Source: Nemertoderma westbladi
Lineage: Eukaryota; Xenacoelomorpha; Nemertodermatida; Nemertodermatidae
NCBI GenBank assembly: GCA_032718475.1
Contig: JAUCBJ010001211.1
Span: 1 to 63,619, forward strand
Direction: 5' to 3'
Length of the DNA: 63,619 nt
The position numbers and the translations under genes were made by a program. The notes under the pieces are model-generated. The model saw nothing but the letters and a program-made list of their open reading frames with translations. It had not been told where the DNA came from and ran no database searches. Of the stretch, positions 12,391 to 23,702 are shown in pieces (the first letter of the stretch is position 1; each line of letters starts with the position of its first letter).

Positions 12391-12608
12391 GCGACTAAAT
12401 ATAAAAAAACCTGTCTGCATGTCCAGGTTTTGAACTGCGCATCACGATTCTATTAGGCCTAATTTTAGTAATATACTGGTATTTTTATGTAGGCCTATAG
12501 TGTTATTGTTTATACTTGTTACCTAGGCTACGTCAGCTGGTGGTGGGACAATGTTTGTTTTTATATATTATATATATTGATATTAAAATGGAATGTAATA
12601 AAAAAAAA
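10047..12608 (+). mobile_element. 5'-truncated non-LTR retroelement with poly(A) and 7-bp target duplication
   Basis: TCAGGTT occurs at 10040-10046 and 12609-12615, and the insert ends in nine A residues (12600-12608). Deleting insert plus one duplication rejoins the polymerase coding frame. The insert is GC-richer than the Polinton around it. Direct duplication, 3' poly(A) and a coding region starting mid-protein indicate target-primed reverse transcription with 5' truncation, in the + orientation. Confidence 0.88.
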
Positions 12609-13298
12609 TCAGGTTAGTTATACAAACATAATGATTTTGTTTACATGTATTCTTATTTTTTACAAGTAATATATTCAATAACTCTTTATCTGGAGTAATT
12701 TTACCAAATGGTGCCTGTCTTAATATAGATACTCGATTGTTATCCCAGAGTAATAAATTGATTATATATTTTGAATTTTGTTTTTCAAAAAGTTTAATCG
12801 CTAGCTGCCATTCTATTGGATAATCTTTGTTCCCATTGTCAAAAACGAAATGTAATCTGTGTACTGTGATATATGGTTGTGGTTTATCTTCACTTTGCTA
12901 CTAAATTTTGAGGTTATAATAGCCCATTTGAAACAGTCATTATCAGCCGTTTACACATTTATAATAAATTTTTTAGCCGATAGAGCCTTAGGTAACTCTA
13001 TATAACTGTGACCTTTATATTCCAGTGACTTAAAATTGGATTCGGCTACTTTAATTTCCACTCTTAATAAAGATTTAATGCGCCACCCTGAGCCTCGTAT
13101 GTTAAACATAGCTATTTTTTGTAATAAATTTTCCAGTACATACTCAAACCAAATATGGAAACAAATACAAATACTGAAACCAAATACCAACCAAATAACT
13201 ACCAATATAAATAAAACCAAATACTGAAAAATGTGATCGATACATGAGTTAGATCCTAGCCTTTTCATACCTAGCCATGGTCATGGTCTAAGTACATT

Positions 13299-13577
13299 AA
13301 AAATTAAGTAAAGTAAATTTTCTTCAGCCGCTAGGCCAGGGATTATGCACAAAGTCTGAAGACATATTTCCAGTGCGGTCCCCTCAGAACTTTACTCCCC
13401 AGAGGAAACTCCAGTACTCATTTAGCTACCACTTAAGGATGCAAGGCAGAGATGCACCCTGGCTGGTCCTTTTAAAGCATTCGTGCCAAAACGAAAACTG
13501 CCCTGGCCCATGTCAGGATCGAACCCACAACCTATAGGAGATGTGAATTCAATGCGACCACTACACCAAGGTGAACC
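13299..13577 (-). mobile_element. tRNA-derived SINE
   Basis: Read on the - strand the unit starts GGTTCACCTTGG. It contains a Pol III A box TGGTGTAGTGG (about 13569-13559) and a B box GGTTCGATCCT (about 13527-13517) at normal tRNA spacing. About 200 bp of non-tRNA body follow, ending in an AT-rich tail near 13300. Imperfect flanks GTACATT (13292-13298) and GCACATT (13578-13584) may be the target duplication with one substitution. It lies inside the 5' part of the polymerase pseudogene. Confidence 0.8.
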
Positions 13578-13984
13578 GCACATTTGCATATTACATTCAT
13601 TTCGCTAAGTTTTCCTAATAATAACTTTTCAATGTAAGGGAGGATTTTTACTATCGATGAATGAATGTCTGGAAAATCTTCATCAGTTGGAAGATTGTAA
13701 ACATAGATTTCCAAACGGTTATCGTGTGCAGCTCGTTCGACGCTAAAAATTGATGGACCTTGCAGTGGCGGCGTTAGGGCCCCCCGAACCGGGAACCGGG
13801 GCCGAATCGGGGGGGGGGCCCCGAGCACGCAGGGGCCCCGAGCACGCCGGGGTCCAGAGCACGCCGGGGCCCCGAGCACATCAGGGCCCCACTTTTCTCT
13901 TTTCACTTTTCTCTATCGATACCAAAAACTCAATTTCAACAAAATGTTGGATAACACCCTTTTGCATAACACCCTCCACATGAC

Positions 13985-14100
13985 TCCCCAGTTATCTCAG
14001 CCTAGGCTGAGAACACTCCCCAGTCGTCTCAGCCTAGGCTGAAAACACTCCCCAGGCTTATCAGCATAGGCTGAGAACACTCCCCTTAGGCTGAGATAAC
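13985..14100. repeat. Palindrome TCAGCCTAGGCTGA array, left arm
   Basis: About four copies of the 14-bp perfect or near-perfect palindrome TCAGCCTAGGCTGA are spaced about 31 bp by GAACACTCCCCAG-type linkers. An inverted partner array lies at 14778-14960, so the two arms can pair. Confidence 0.8.
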
Positions 14101-14339
14101 CTCTAGTTGCAAAAAATTGTTTAGTTGTTTCTGACTTATACATACTCTATACATAGGATCTACTGTAAGTTCGTTTTACCATATACATATACAGGCAGCA
14201 TAATAAAGCATAATACTTTTTAGCAGTAATTTTTTAAGTCCGTTCAATTGACTTTTTTGTCCGCCAATTTTTATGAATTTTGCATAATACTTTTGTTGAC
14301 CGCAGAATGACTTTTTATGTATGCATTTCTTCAATTAAG

Positions 14340-14690
14340 AGAAAGGAGCAGGTTACATAGACGGTCTTTTCTAACCAAACCAATAAACGATAAAATTACC
14401 AATTGAAGGAAAGGGGCAGGTTACATAGACGGTCTTTTCTAACCAAAACAATAAACGATAAAATTACCAATTGAGGGAAAGGGGCAGGTTACAGAGGCGA
14501 GCTTTTCTAACCAAAACAATAAGCAGTTACAATACAAAATGAGAAAAAAGAGCAGGTAACATACCAATTGAGGGAAAGGAGCAGGTAATAGAGGCAGGCT
14601 ATTCTAATCAAATCAATAAACAGTTACAATACAAAATGCGAAAAAATAGCACGTAACAAAAAACGGGCTTTTCTAACTACATTATTTAAT
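14340..14690. repeat. Imperfect tandem repeat of roughly 70 bp, about 5 copies
   Basis: Each unit contains GGAAAGG(A/G)GCAGGTTACA, then a TTTTCTAACCAAA word, then AATAAACGATAAAATTACC or a diverged form. A single inverted relative of this unit occurs near 60880-60965, showing that the family is dispersed. Confidence 0.7.
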
Positions 14691-14777
14691 ATAATTACTT
14701 AACATTGAAAAAGGCAGCATCTGGATTTAACTTAAAGATATAATTATTTGTAGGGTTTTTCGCACTTTCAAATTTGG

Positions 14778-14960
14778 GGAGTCATCTCAGCCTAAGGTGA
14801 GTGTTCTCAGCCTAGGCTGAGATAACTGGGGAGTGTTATCAGCCTAGGCTGAGATAACTGGGGAGTGTTATCGGCCTAGGCTGAGATAACTGGGGAGTGT
14901 TATCGGCCTAGGCTGAGACGACTGATGAGTGTTCTCAGCCTAGGCTGAGATAACTGGGGT
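14778..14960. repeat. Palindrome TCAGCCTAGGCTGA array, right arm
   Basis: Five to six copies of the 14-bp palindrome (some GGCCTAGGC variants) separated by ATAACTGGGGAGTGTT linkers, in inverse orientation to the array at 13985-14100. Both sit subterminally in the hAT element. Confidence 0.8.
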
Positions 14961-15171
14961 GTTATTTCAAGAGGGAGTTATCTCAGCCTTGTACCCCCCC
15001 CCCCCCCCCCCCCCCCAACCCCCATCCCCACACACAGGGGGGGGGGGGGGGGGCATGCAGGAGCTCCTTTTTTCTTCTTCCTCGGGACCAATTTTGTTTG
15101 TTTAGAAGCCCTATTTTTTTTATTTCGGGGGGGGGGGGGCCGCAGACCCTAACGCCGGCACTGGGACCTTG

Positions 15172-16249
15172 TTACGATATATGGTGCTGTGTACTACTAT
15201 CAGCCCATTATACAGTATGAAATATTTAGATAAGTCATAATTATGTACAGCCGTGGTTAGATGGGGACAATAAAATATCCTAGTTTATATATTTCAGCCG
15301 TTTTTTGTATAGTATGTAGTTCGCGTACGTAATTTTGTAATAAAATCTTAATAAATAACCTTATTAGTGACAAACTTCTATAAAACCCTAATACGAACTT
15401 GCCGTTTTTTAATATTGACTGAATTGATTGTGCATTTGTGCTAATTTCCATTTATATTTCTTCCTAAGTTGGCCTCGGAGGATCCAAAGCAGGGCAATGC
15501 TGGCGGGGGGCCACCGTTGCGGTCAGGATAGTCAGTTAAGGACCGGGGACCAGCCATTGTTACAGTGTTAGGGGGCTGACTATCCAGGTTTCGTCTCAAC
15601 CTTGTAGTGTTAGGGGGCAGAACTCGGGTTTAGTTAGGAAGCCTATGTGTAGCTTTGGGTGACCTATATGCCTTACACTGACCAATTGACATACTGGTAT
15701 GCTGATATACTAAAGTGCGGGTTTTAGTGCACTAGCTGACTGATAGTTAGCGCAGTACCGTACTACTAGCTTATTGCTACGCTATTTGTGTTGTGTTGCT
15801 AAAGAGTGCCTGATTCTTAATTGTGAATGCTTAGAAAGGCGCTGTTTCCTTGATTGATTTCCATTTCTTATGTTGCCGTTATTCCCAACACCAGGGGGGA
15901 AAACGCCGATGCTGGTGGCGGAATTTCCAGACCACTGGATTCCGGCCAGTCACCGGATATTGGGAGTGGAGAAGGAGTCTTTATCTGAGATGCAAGATTG
16001 CAGTAGAGAAAAAGTCGCATTATTGGTTGGATATAATCTTTTAATGTAACTTTTCTACAGTTGAACCTTGTTCAATACTGAACCTTGATTGAGAATAATT
16101 TGGGCTTCCCCACACCAATATACCAAATATTCACAATAATACACGAACATATAAATTCCTACAGTACATTATTTAATTACCCACTGTTCGCTTTTAGATT
16201 TTAACCAAACTAATGATCCCCATTTTCCCTCGGTCCTAGTCCCGGTACC
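15172..16249. other. No gene recognised
   Basis: Sequence beyond the hAT element. The first few hundred bases may still be Polinton 5' flank, since no right end of the Polinton was found. A doubled word GTGTTAGGGGGC occurs near 15562 and 15606. No ORF is convincing. Confidence 0.4.
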
Positions 16250-16950
16250 GTAGTGTCGGTGTCGGTCGACCCTGTTGCGTGTCCATCCCACCCTTCCCGA
16301 ACCCCGAAGGGATCGGTCATCAGGAAAGCGGTATGGCTTGGCTAAGGGTTGGTCAGGTCGGTAGACCCTGTTGCGTGTCCGTCCCACCCTTCCCGAACCC
16401 CGAAGGGATCGGTCATCAGGAAAGCGGTACGGCTTGGCTAGGGGTCTGTCGGTTCATCGCAGGGTTCCAACCACCTAAGCTTTCCGAATCCTTTTCAGGC
16501 TCGTAATCGCTTCGGTAGCCGAGAAACTGCTCCGAATAGTCGGTAGGCCAGTAGAGTCCGGTCCTTTGTCTTTCGACCCTGTTGCGTATCCGTCCCACCC
16601 TTCCTGAACCCCGAAGGGATTGGTCATCAGGAAAGCGGTACGGCTTGGCTAGGAGTCTGTCAGCCCGTTGTGAGTCCCAACTGTCGGAGCTTTCCAAGTC
16701 CCTTTCAGGCTCGTAGTAACGCCAGTCGTGGAACCCACTCCAGGAAGTCAGTCCTCGTCGAACCCTTCCTTCGTCCAGTCGATCGATCCGTCGCAAGTCC
16801 CCAGCGCAGTCCCTTTCCGAGTCCCTTTCTCGTAATCACCACTGGTGACCAGGGACCGCTAAGGATCTGTCAGTTGCCATCGCAAATCCCTGATGCAATC
16901 AGCAGGCTTTCCGAATCCTTTTCAGGCTCGTAATAACTGCTGTTGGCCAG
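16250..16950. repeat. GC-rich higher-order tandem repeat
   Basis: The word GACCCTGTTGCGTGTCC followed by CCGAACCCCGAAGGGAT recurs near 16268, 16365 and 16577. The word CTTTCCGAATCCTTTTCAGG recurs near 16480 and 16907, with a relative near 16690. The units are about 97 bp and about 215 bp. ORFs on both strands here are repeat artefacts. Confidence 0.65.
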
Positions 16951-18926
16951 GAACCACTAAGGGCAGTCATTGTCCCAAGGCCTAGCGGGTTACCAAAACT
17001 ACTTCTACAGGCAGTATGAGGTTAGCTAGGCCTAATTAGTATCAGGTAAATGTGAGTACTGCTTGATTTTACCTCCCACCCTTGGCCCTTAAATATCTGA
17101 TATGAGTCCCGTGCCCCGTAAGTCGCCCCAATATTCGCCCGTAAATCGCCCCCAGTCCGTTGAATATACCCAAATTCCATGTTCCCGCACCCAGTACTGA
17201 TATTGGAATATTCATAATAAATAAATCCGAAAAATATTTAACTCGCGTTATGAAAAACTGAAATACCGCGAACATCTTAGTTTATGCTTATTAATTGCTG
17301 ATTAGGTCAAATTAATACAGTATTTAGGCTGTTGCTAGTATAACCCAGTACGTAATAAATTAGAAGTACATATTCTGGAACATCTAGTAATTAGTACGCA
17401 AATTCGTATTTATGACTGTAATTAATTTAGCGATATTAAAATAAAATAAAGAATTTGTACGCAGCATAGCGGAGAGTAGTTTTAGGTAATTGTTTTAGAA
17501 TACCGTAGACTATTCACGCTAGGTGGTTATTTTAAAATAGCAGTGCAACAGGCTGATAGCAGTATCCAGTATACAGTAGTAAGTTTGCTGGTCTAAAACC
17601 AGCTAAAGGCCAAGTTTCAACACAATAAAGTAATAGATCTGTCCCCGTAAATTATTAAAACATTCTCACATTCGACGTGTTCTACCCAATGAATTCCAGT
17701 ATTTTGCGATAAGTGAACTCCGAGTGTTAGGCCACACTCGTTTTAAGTAGCTTATGGAGCCGATTCAGGTTTATTGTTTTGATTATTCCCGCATGGCTCA
17801 TAGATTTGAACAGTTAGCTCTCTGTTGAGCAATCAACGGAGAAAGGAGCAAGTGATTTAGCGGAGCCGTATAGTAAATAATAGTAAAACATATTAGCGGA
17901 CGGCCCGGTCAGCGCCACTTAGCGGTAAGAAGCAACTTTGTGTTTTTCCTGCTTGTGGACGCTGTATTGTTCAATAGTAAGGACCAGCTCCTGATCGCGC
18001 TTGTTTAACAGTAAGGCATATTTTATTTTTTACTGTTGCTTTGCAACAGTAAGAAATATTTTGTTCACTAATAGCAGAAGTACAGCAATTTATTTAGCCG
18101 TTAGGGTAAATTGTAAATTAGTATGTTCTTAAATTTTAGCTAGGTTTGGGAGAATTCAGTTTCGGCCAAATTTTTTATATAATAAAATTTAGAGTTTTGT
18201 ACCGGTATGTTAGATAATCGCTTAATTATTTTATACCATCTGGAGATACATGGTGAGACAAAGCTTCTGAGTTTGGGGTTTGTGTGGGCCTGTGTGTTCG
18301 GTTTGCAATCAGCGATGAGACTGAAACCTAGGATGCGGACGTGGAATCTCACAGCAAACAAGGTTAGTTGTTCTACTGGTACCATTGTATTTGTGGAAGC
18401 AGTAAAAAATTACCGGTTGTTTAACTGCGAAACTGAACTCAATTTATTAGTTAGGATAGTTAGGTATAGCCGGCCATGGTGTTTTGGATTCCTCAGTTGG
18501 AGAGAGAGAGAGTGTCGCAACCTGAAGGTGTAGCCACGTGCCAGTGGATACATATAATATTTAAAAAATAAAATTACGTTGATTTTGAGCTATATATAAG
18601 ATTAGAAATATTTTGGGTGACAAATTCACTTTTTTTTAATTTTTTGAATTAGATTCAGAAAATAATTTCGAGTCATACCGGTATTTAAATGCTGTATAAT
18701 AGCTATAGAGCAATATTTTTGTTTAAATATTATACCGGTATTTACTGTAACTATATATACAATTAAATTCACAATATTATATTGCGAATTTATATTTCGT
18801 ATCTTTGGCATTTGAGACCAAATAAGTTATTTGACAAATAATTTAATCATATTTTGATTAAATTATATATATCTCGAATTTTGCGAGAATTTAACCGGAA
18901 GGCAAACAATTATATATACTTGAACA
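16951..18926. other. Upstream flank of the BEL element, no gene; expected LTR not found
   Basis: AT-rich, with ORFs under 110 codons that match nothing known. The 5' LTR and primer-binding site of the BEL element should lie here. I compared it by eye with 28028-28800 and found no direct repeat, so either the LTRs are gone or too diverged to see by eye. Confidence 0.4.
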
Positions 18927-21900
18927 ATGAGTGTCTCAGAGAAGGAGGCACTAGAGGACAGTTATGAGACGGCGGCTGGACCGCCGACTGATAACAGTGT
19001 TGACATAACTGTTGATGACAATGCCGACTATGACGATGCAGCGAGTGACACTGACATAAGTGAACAGGAGGACGAGACAGTGACCAGTGAGGAAGAGCAA
19101 GGTGAGATAATATTATTAGGATCCCCTACCGCTACTGTAAGGAAGGATTGCACAGCAGCCCGGCCAGAGGTGAGTGATAGGGAAGGTAGTTTAGCAGGAG
19201 CGAGAGCCCAGAGCCTGGATTCCAGACCTGTGGGTATGGTAAGTGGCATGGCCCAAGTGGCTGTAAGGAGTACCCGTAGTTCCCGTAATAATCCCTCAAG
19301 TCCACAGAGTGTGAGCCAGGTAAGCAAGAGAGAACTGACATCACGATAAAGAAGAAACTTCGCGCGCATGCCGGACATATAACCCAGACGACAGACAAGG
19401 TAAGGAAGATGCTAGCCGACTCCGGTAACATCGGGAGGCAAGGGTTAGTAGAACTTAGAAAGGGATATAACTCAGCGTTATTTAGGCAGACCGAGGAGCT
19501 TGCAGTCCTAGCAAAGAGAGCAGTAGAGTCTCAGTTGAGTGACGTAGCGATGAAGGTTTACGACAAGACTTTAGCAACCTTGTTGGAGCACCGTGCTTTA
19601 CCGGAGCGATTCCGACGAGTTAGGACAGAGAACTGGTTGCTATGGGCGTTGCAAGCGCAGGTGACTCAGGTAAGTGACGTGAAGTTAAGGAACTTAGTGG
19701 AGCGGGAAGAGACTCAAGACAAAGAGGAACGATGTTACCAGAGGGAAGTCACTAATTGGTTGATGCAGAGTGGAGTTGTAGTACCGGGTCAGGTGTTACC
19801 GACGACAGAGAATATCCAACAGAGGACGTTAACTCCACCCGATGACGCATCCAAAAACAGTGGAGACTCTCAGGTTAGTCACGCGCAAGGAAATGTTATA
19901 TGTGCCAGATCCCTAGTTTCTCACAACTCGGCGGAGGATAGAAGACAACAATTGGACGAACAACAGGCAGAGGTCTTGCGTGCAGCGGAGGCCAGGAAGT
20001 AGGCCGAACGAGAAAGGGAGCGCAACCGGAAGTTAGACGCAGAGCTGCGAGAGATGGAGGATATAAGTAAGCATGAGCGAGCTGAACGCGAGCGCAAGGA
20101 ACTCGAACTTCAAGCCGAATGCGAACAGAAGGAACGCGAACTTCAAGCCGAACACGAGCCCAAGGAACTCGATCGCGAACAGAAGGAATGCGAACTTCAA
20201 CTCGAATGCGAACAGAAGGAACACGAACTTCAACTCGAACGCGAGCGCAAGGAACACGAACTTGAGATCGAGAAAAGGAGACGCGCATTATACGAAGAAA
20301 AGGCGCGACTGGAAGAAGAAAGCGCAGCGAGACTCGCAAGGGAAGAAGAACAACATAAACTGGCGCAATTAGAAAGTGCGCGACTAAACTTAGAAAGCGA
20401 AGAAAGAACAAGGAAGGCGAATGAAATTGCCAAAAGGGGGATGCGAATGATCGAGGAATGTGGGGCCAATGTAGGTACTGAGTTGCGAGACCTGTTCACG
20501 CAGCAGAAGGCTGAACAAGAGGCGAGAACTCTGGTTATACGTGAGTCAACAGCGACCAGAATTCCTATACCCGGTCCAACTATTACGAGTACTCGGATCG
20601 CTAAACCATTTTCTGCATATTGCACGCCAGTTGGGATTAGTGCTTCACCGATCACGCAGGATCCGCGCCATCAGGAGGGCCCGCTGCGGCGCAATTATTA
20701 TCGCGATGAGGAGGAGTTTATAGAAGAAACTCCTAGAGGACGAATGTTGGGCGAACAAAACCCGCGAGTTTGGAATACGCGGATGGATCGCCGACCCAGT
20801 TTGACGGAGAACTTCCGGGTTAAACTGGAAGAAGGATCATATGAGAGACAGCGGATTACCCAAATAGAGCCGACAGCTCAGCGGAACCCCAGCCAGGAGT
20901 TTATTATGAGGGAGGAGTTAAGTGCCAGTCTAGCGCAAGCTATATCGCCGCACATCTAACCTATAACGAACATGCTTAGTAACTTACAGCTAAAGGAAGC
21001 AGCCCAGGTAAGAAGTAATTCTAATCCTAGCAGGCAAGAACAATGTGGAGTCCAACCTGGTCAACGAGTACTCATATCGGAGGCAACAATACCACAAAGA
21101 CCTCAGGTAAGAACGCCCGTCCCTACGATCCACAATCCTGATTTCGAACACTCAGTGGAGAGATTTATACAGGAGGCCTGGGTCAGGGCCTCGGTGCATA
21201 AACCGACGCGAGCACCGAGAACCGACACAGACTCGAGCGATGAAGAGGAAGAATTGAGGCATCAGAAGTCCCAAAACCGGAAGGAAAGAAGGACTGATGC
21301 GGAGCAGGTAAGTATGAATCCCCGGGAAAGGACCAGACTTAATAATCCTGCAGAACTAAACAACTTATTAACCCGGAATGACGCCAATCTTAGAGACATA
21401 GGTAAGTTTGCTGCTAGGCAGGGATTGCCGGCACAACAACCCCAGAAGTTTATGGGCAACCACAAACATTGGAGGACGTTTAAAACCTATGTCAACGAAC
21501 AACTAACCAACAGCAACTTTAGAAATTCAACTATCTAATACAGATGCTCCATCGAGAACCTAGAGCCATTGCTGATAACTTCGTCGGCAATGAAAGAGCG
21601 TTTGAACTAGCTATGAAGACACTTAGCGACATCTACAGGAATAAAACCAAGATGGCACAGTTAATAGTGGAAGACTTGGGAAAGGGCGGAAAATTACGAC
21701 TCCGTTGGAGCTGTTGAACTTAGCGAACGCCATCTCGAACGCATTAGACATCTTAAGGACGGTAAATCTGCCTCATCATGGTGATCATGCCGAAGTTTTA
21801 AAGAGCATAATAAGACATTTGAACATGCGTTACCGACAGAAATGGCGAAAACTAGAAAATAAATTGGAGGGTCAAGACAAGATATTGACGCTTTAACATA

Positions 21901-22446
21901 TCCATGACATGATAGCTGCAGATGCGGTAGCAGAGATGAAATCAAACTTCTCAGAGGAGAATATGAGTGAGTCTAAACCTGTTACCAGTAAGTCAATGGT
22001 AAGTTTTGACAAGGACAGAACCACTGTGACGTTTAACTCAGTAGACAAATACAATCCGAGTACTCCTGCCTTCAGACCAGACTCGCGAGTATGGTCAGGT
22101 GAGAGGTCAGATAGACCCAAGGTGAAGCAACAGGAGTTGCCAGATGGATTTGTAGGTTGGCAATTCTGCCTACTAAAGGAGGTAAGATCAGACAACCATA
22201 AGTTAGACAGTTGCAGGCGGTTCAAAGAATTAACTTTCGGAACAGAGAAGAGTTCAAGTGCGGACGTTGGACACCTGTTGGGCATGTCTTGCTCCAGGTC
22301 ACGTACGGCGCCAGTGCACGAACAGTAAGGACGGATGCATGGAGTGCGGCAGACTACACCACAAGTTGCTACATGCGGACTTCCATACCCCACAGACCGT
22401 TATCTACAGAGGAATCCCCAAAGGAAGGGAAGCAGAGATTCCGTAA
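18927..22446 (+). pseudogene. gag: BEL/Pao Gag
   Basis: Starts at the ATG at 18927 with an acidic N-terminus rich in Glu/Asp/Ser. A shift near 19350 leads to an Arg-rich helical segment (19409-20002). An in-frame TAG at 20000 is followed by a long charged coiled coil (20054-20430) built on repeated (K/R)E-(C/H)-EL-Q-LE words. Next come a disordered linker and a segment with QPQKFMGNHKHWRTF (21430-21490), matching the start of the Gag domain common in BEL elements. Near 22270-22400 two Cys-rich knuckles follow: CWACLAPGHVRRQC and then CMECGRLHHKLLH. This knuckle pair is typical of BEL Gag. At least four shifts or stops. Confidence 0.75.
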
Positions 22447-23684
22447 CGATAAGGAAAAATACGTACACCGGCATCCAAGGCGATGGGTATCAACCAGGTT
22501 CGTCGGACGAGGATGGTGAAGCAAGCGCGAGGGAGGTGACCTGCCAGGTATTTACCACTGATATCTTATCGACCAGCGTGCGGACGTATCTATCATCAGC
22601 CACATCAGAAATATTCAGTGTGATTCCGGTGAAACTTACTGGAGACAAGGGGTCGAAGAGAACATATGTGATGTTGGACACTGCGTCCACATTATCGTAT
22701 ATAGACGAGGAAGTAGCGAGAGCCATTTCCAGCTTCCGGAACGCTGAGGAGATAAAAATAGAGTTAAAATCCATGCATGGGGTAGGAGATGTTAAGGGAC
22801 ATAAGATTTCCGTAGAACTAGACTCCCTACTCCCGAGAGAAGAGCACACTCACCAAGAGCAGAGAGCTTTGCCATTGAACGGATTTAAGTGTCAAGCTAT
22901 GAAAGTGTTCGGCAGGCAGTTAGGTAAAGTGCCACCGATGAGTCCCATAGCACAGGAGTACTTTGACAAACTCAAAATACCGAGACATCAGGTAGGTTAT
23001 AGGAATGTGACTACGTTGATTGGAGCGGAACAGCTGATCGCGCACCAAATGAGAGAAACTACACCAGCTGAGCCGTACGTAAATGGGCCACACTCCCAGA
23101 GGACTATATTAGGTTGGTATACACCCGTACCCATGTCCTATAAGTTTTCAGGTGGCGACAAGCCAAAGGATAAACACGATGAATTACAACCTATAACACA
23201 ATCACCGTTAGTAGAACCACCAGACGTAGATGAGTTTAGGAGAGCCTGTATTGACCACTATAGCGACTTTAGCAAGTCAGACGAGGAGTTGATTCCCGAT
23301 AATGTTAGATTGTCGGAACCACTCTACAATGACCGGACAGATAGTGAACCCGAGGACTACTGTTATCAGACCCATGGGTCTAGTTCAGTGGCCCACGCCA
23401 CTTATTTGAGTAACGTTTTGACATATACCAATATAGTGGAAGGTCAAGTGGCTAAGTATCGAGACCTCAACATTTTCCAATTCAGTGAAGAGGAATTACA
23501 AAAGGAACTGATACGCCAGGACCTCGAGACAGGAGCTAGAACCGTCAAATGGTTGGATAAAGATGCGATAGAACCCAGTGGATATCACCTAACCATGACC
23601 ACCGACGAAAAACGATCTCTGGAAATGATGGAAGAAACCATACGCCTGTTGCCCACAGGACACTTTAAAGTTGGAATGTTGTAG
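22335..23684 (+). pseudogene. BEL/Pao aspartic protease and RT-upstream region
   Basis: An open stretch of 449 codons. YVMLDTASTLSYIDEEVA near 22665-22720 carries the D-T-A-S catalytic motif of retroviral-type aspartic proteases. Downstream, LIGAEQLIAHQMRET and TILGWYTPVP match the segment between protease and RT in BEL proteins. The end stops at 23682-23684, 19 bp before the RT frame, so a shift or stop separates what should be one polyprotein. Confidence 0.8.
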
Positions 23685-23702
23685 CGTCGACAACCCCCTA
23701 AG

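Larger units (their letters stand above)
5288..13740 (-). pseudogene. polB: Protein-primed family B DNA polymerase of a Polinton, multiply interrupted
   Basis: Read on the - strand from about 13735 down to 5288. The N-terminal region includes RLEIYVYNLPTDEDF (about 13700), GSGWRIKSLL and YIELPKAL (13110-12980), and NGNKDYPIEW to NHYVCITNL (12840-12612). A C-x2-C...H...C zinc segment follows (about 10000-9920), then the ExoI motif YFDIES (9820). A second CxxC...HxxH...CxxC segment spans 9540/7630. PolB motif A is DFNSLYSG (about 6670), motif B NNSLFGKS (6120) and motif C SDTDS (5830). The C-terminal SLPWGHYK lies near 5385. Between 7633 and 5288 one frame holds, broken only by stops (near 6386, 6380, 6101, 5801, 5671). 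A one-base shift lies near 9888 and another near 12850. Four insertions (7634-9529, 10047-12608, 13299-13577, 13763-15163) split it. It replicated the element DNA from a terminal protein; now dead. Confidence 0.88.
13763..15163. mobile_element. Non-autonomous hAT-type element, 8-bp TSD
   Basis: An exact 8-bp duplication GGACCTTG (13755-13762 and 15164-15171) flanks ends CAGTGGCGGCGTTAGGG (13763-13779) and its near-perfect inverse (15147-15163). CAGTG-type ends with 8-bp duplications indicate the hAT superfamily. GC-rich arms (a GGGGCCCCGAGCACGC-like tandem word at 13810-13890), palindrome arrays, an internal 72-bp-class repeat and poly-C/poly-G runs (14994-15016, 15040-15053) fill it. The short ORFs across the GC-rich arm are not credible genes. 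Confidence 0.85.

Noticed and set aside
13532-13983. GC-rich ORFs on both strands (Pro/Gly/Arg-rich)
   Set aside because: They cross the hAT terminal arm and the SINE. Only the RLEIYVYN part belongs to the polymerase.
16169-16933. Four overlapping ORFs with repeated Arg/Pro-rich peptides
   Set aside because: They arise from the GC-rich tandem repeat on both strands.
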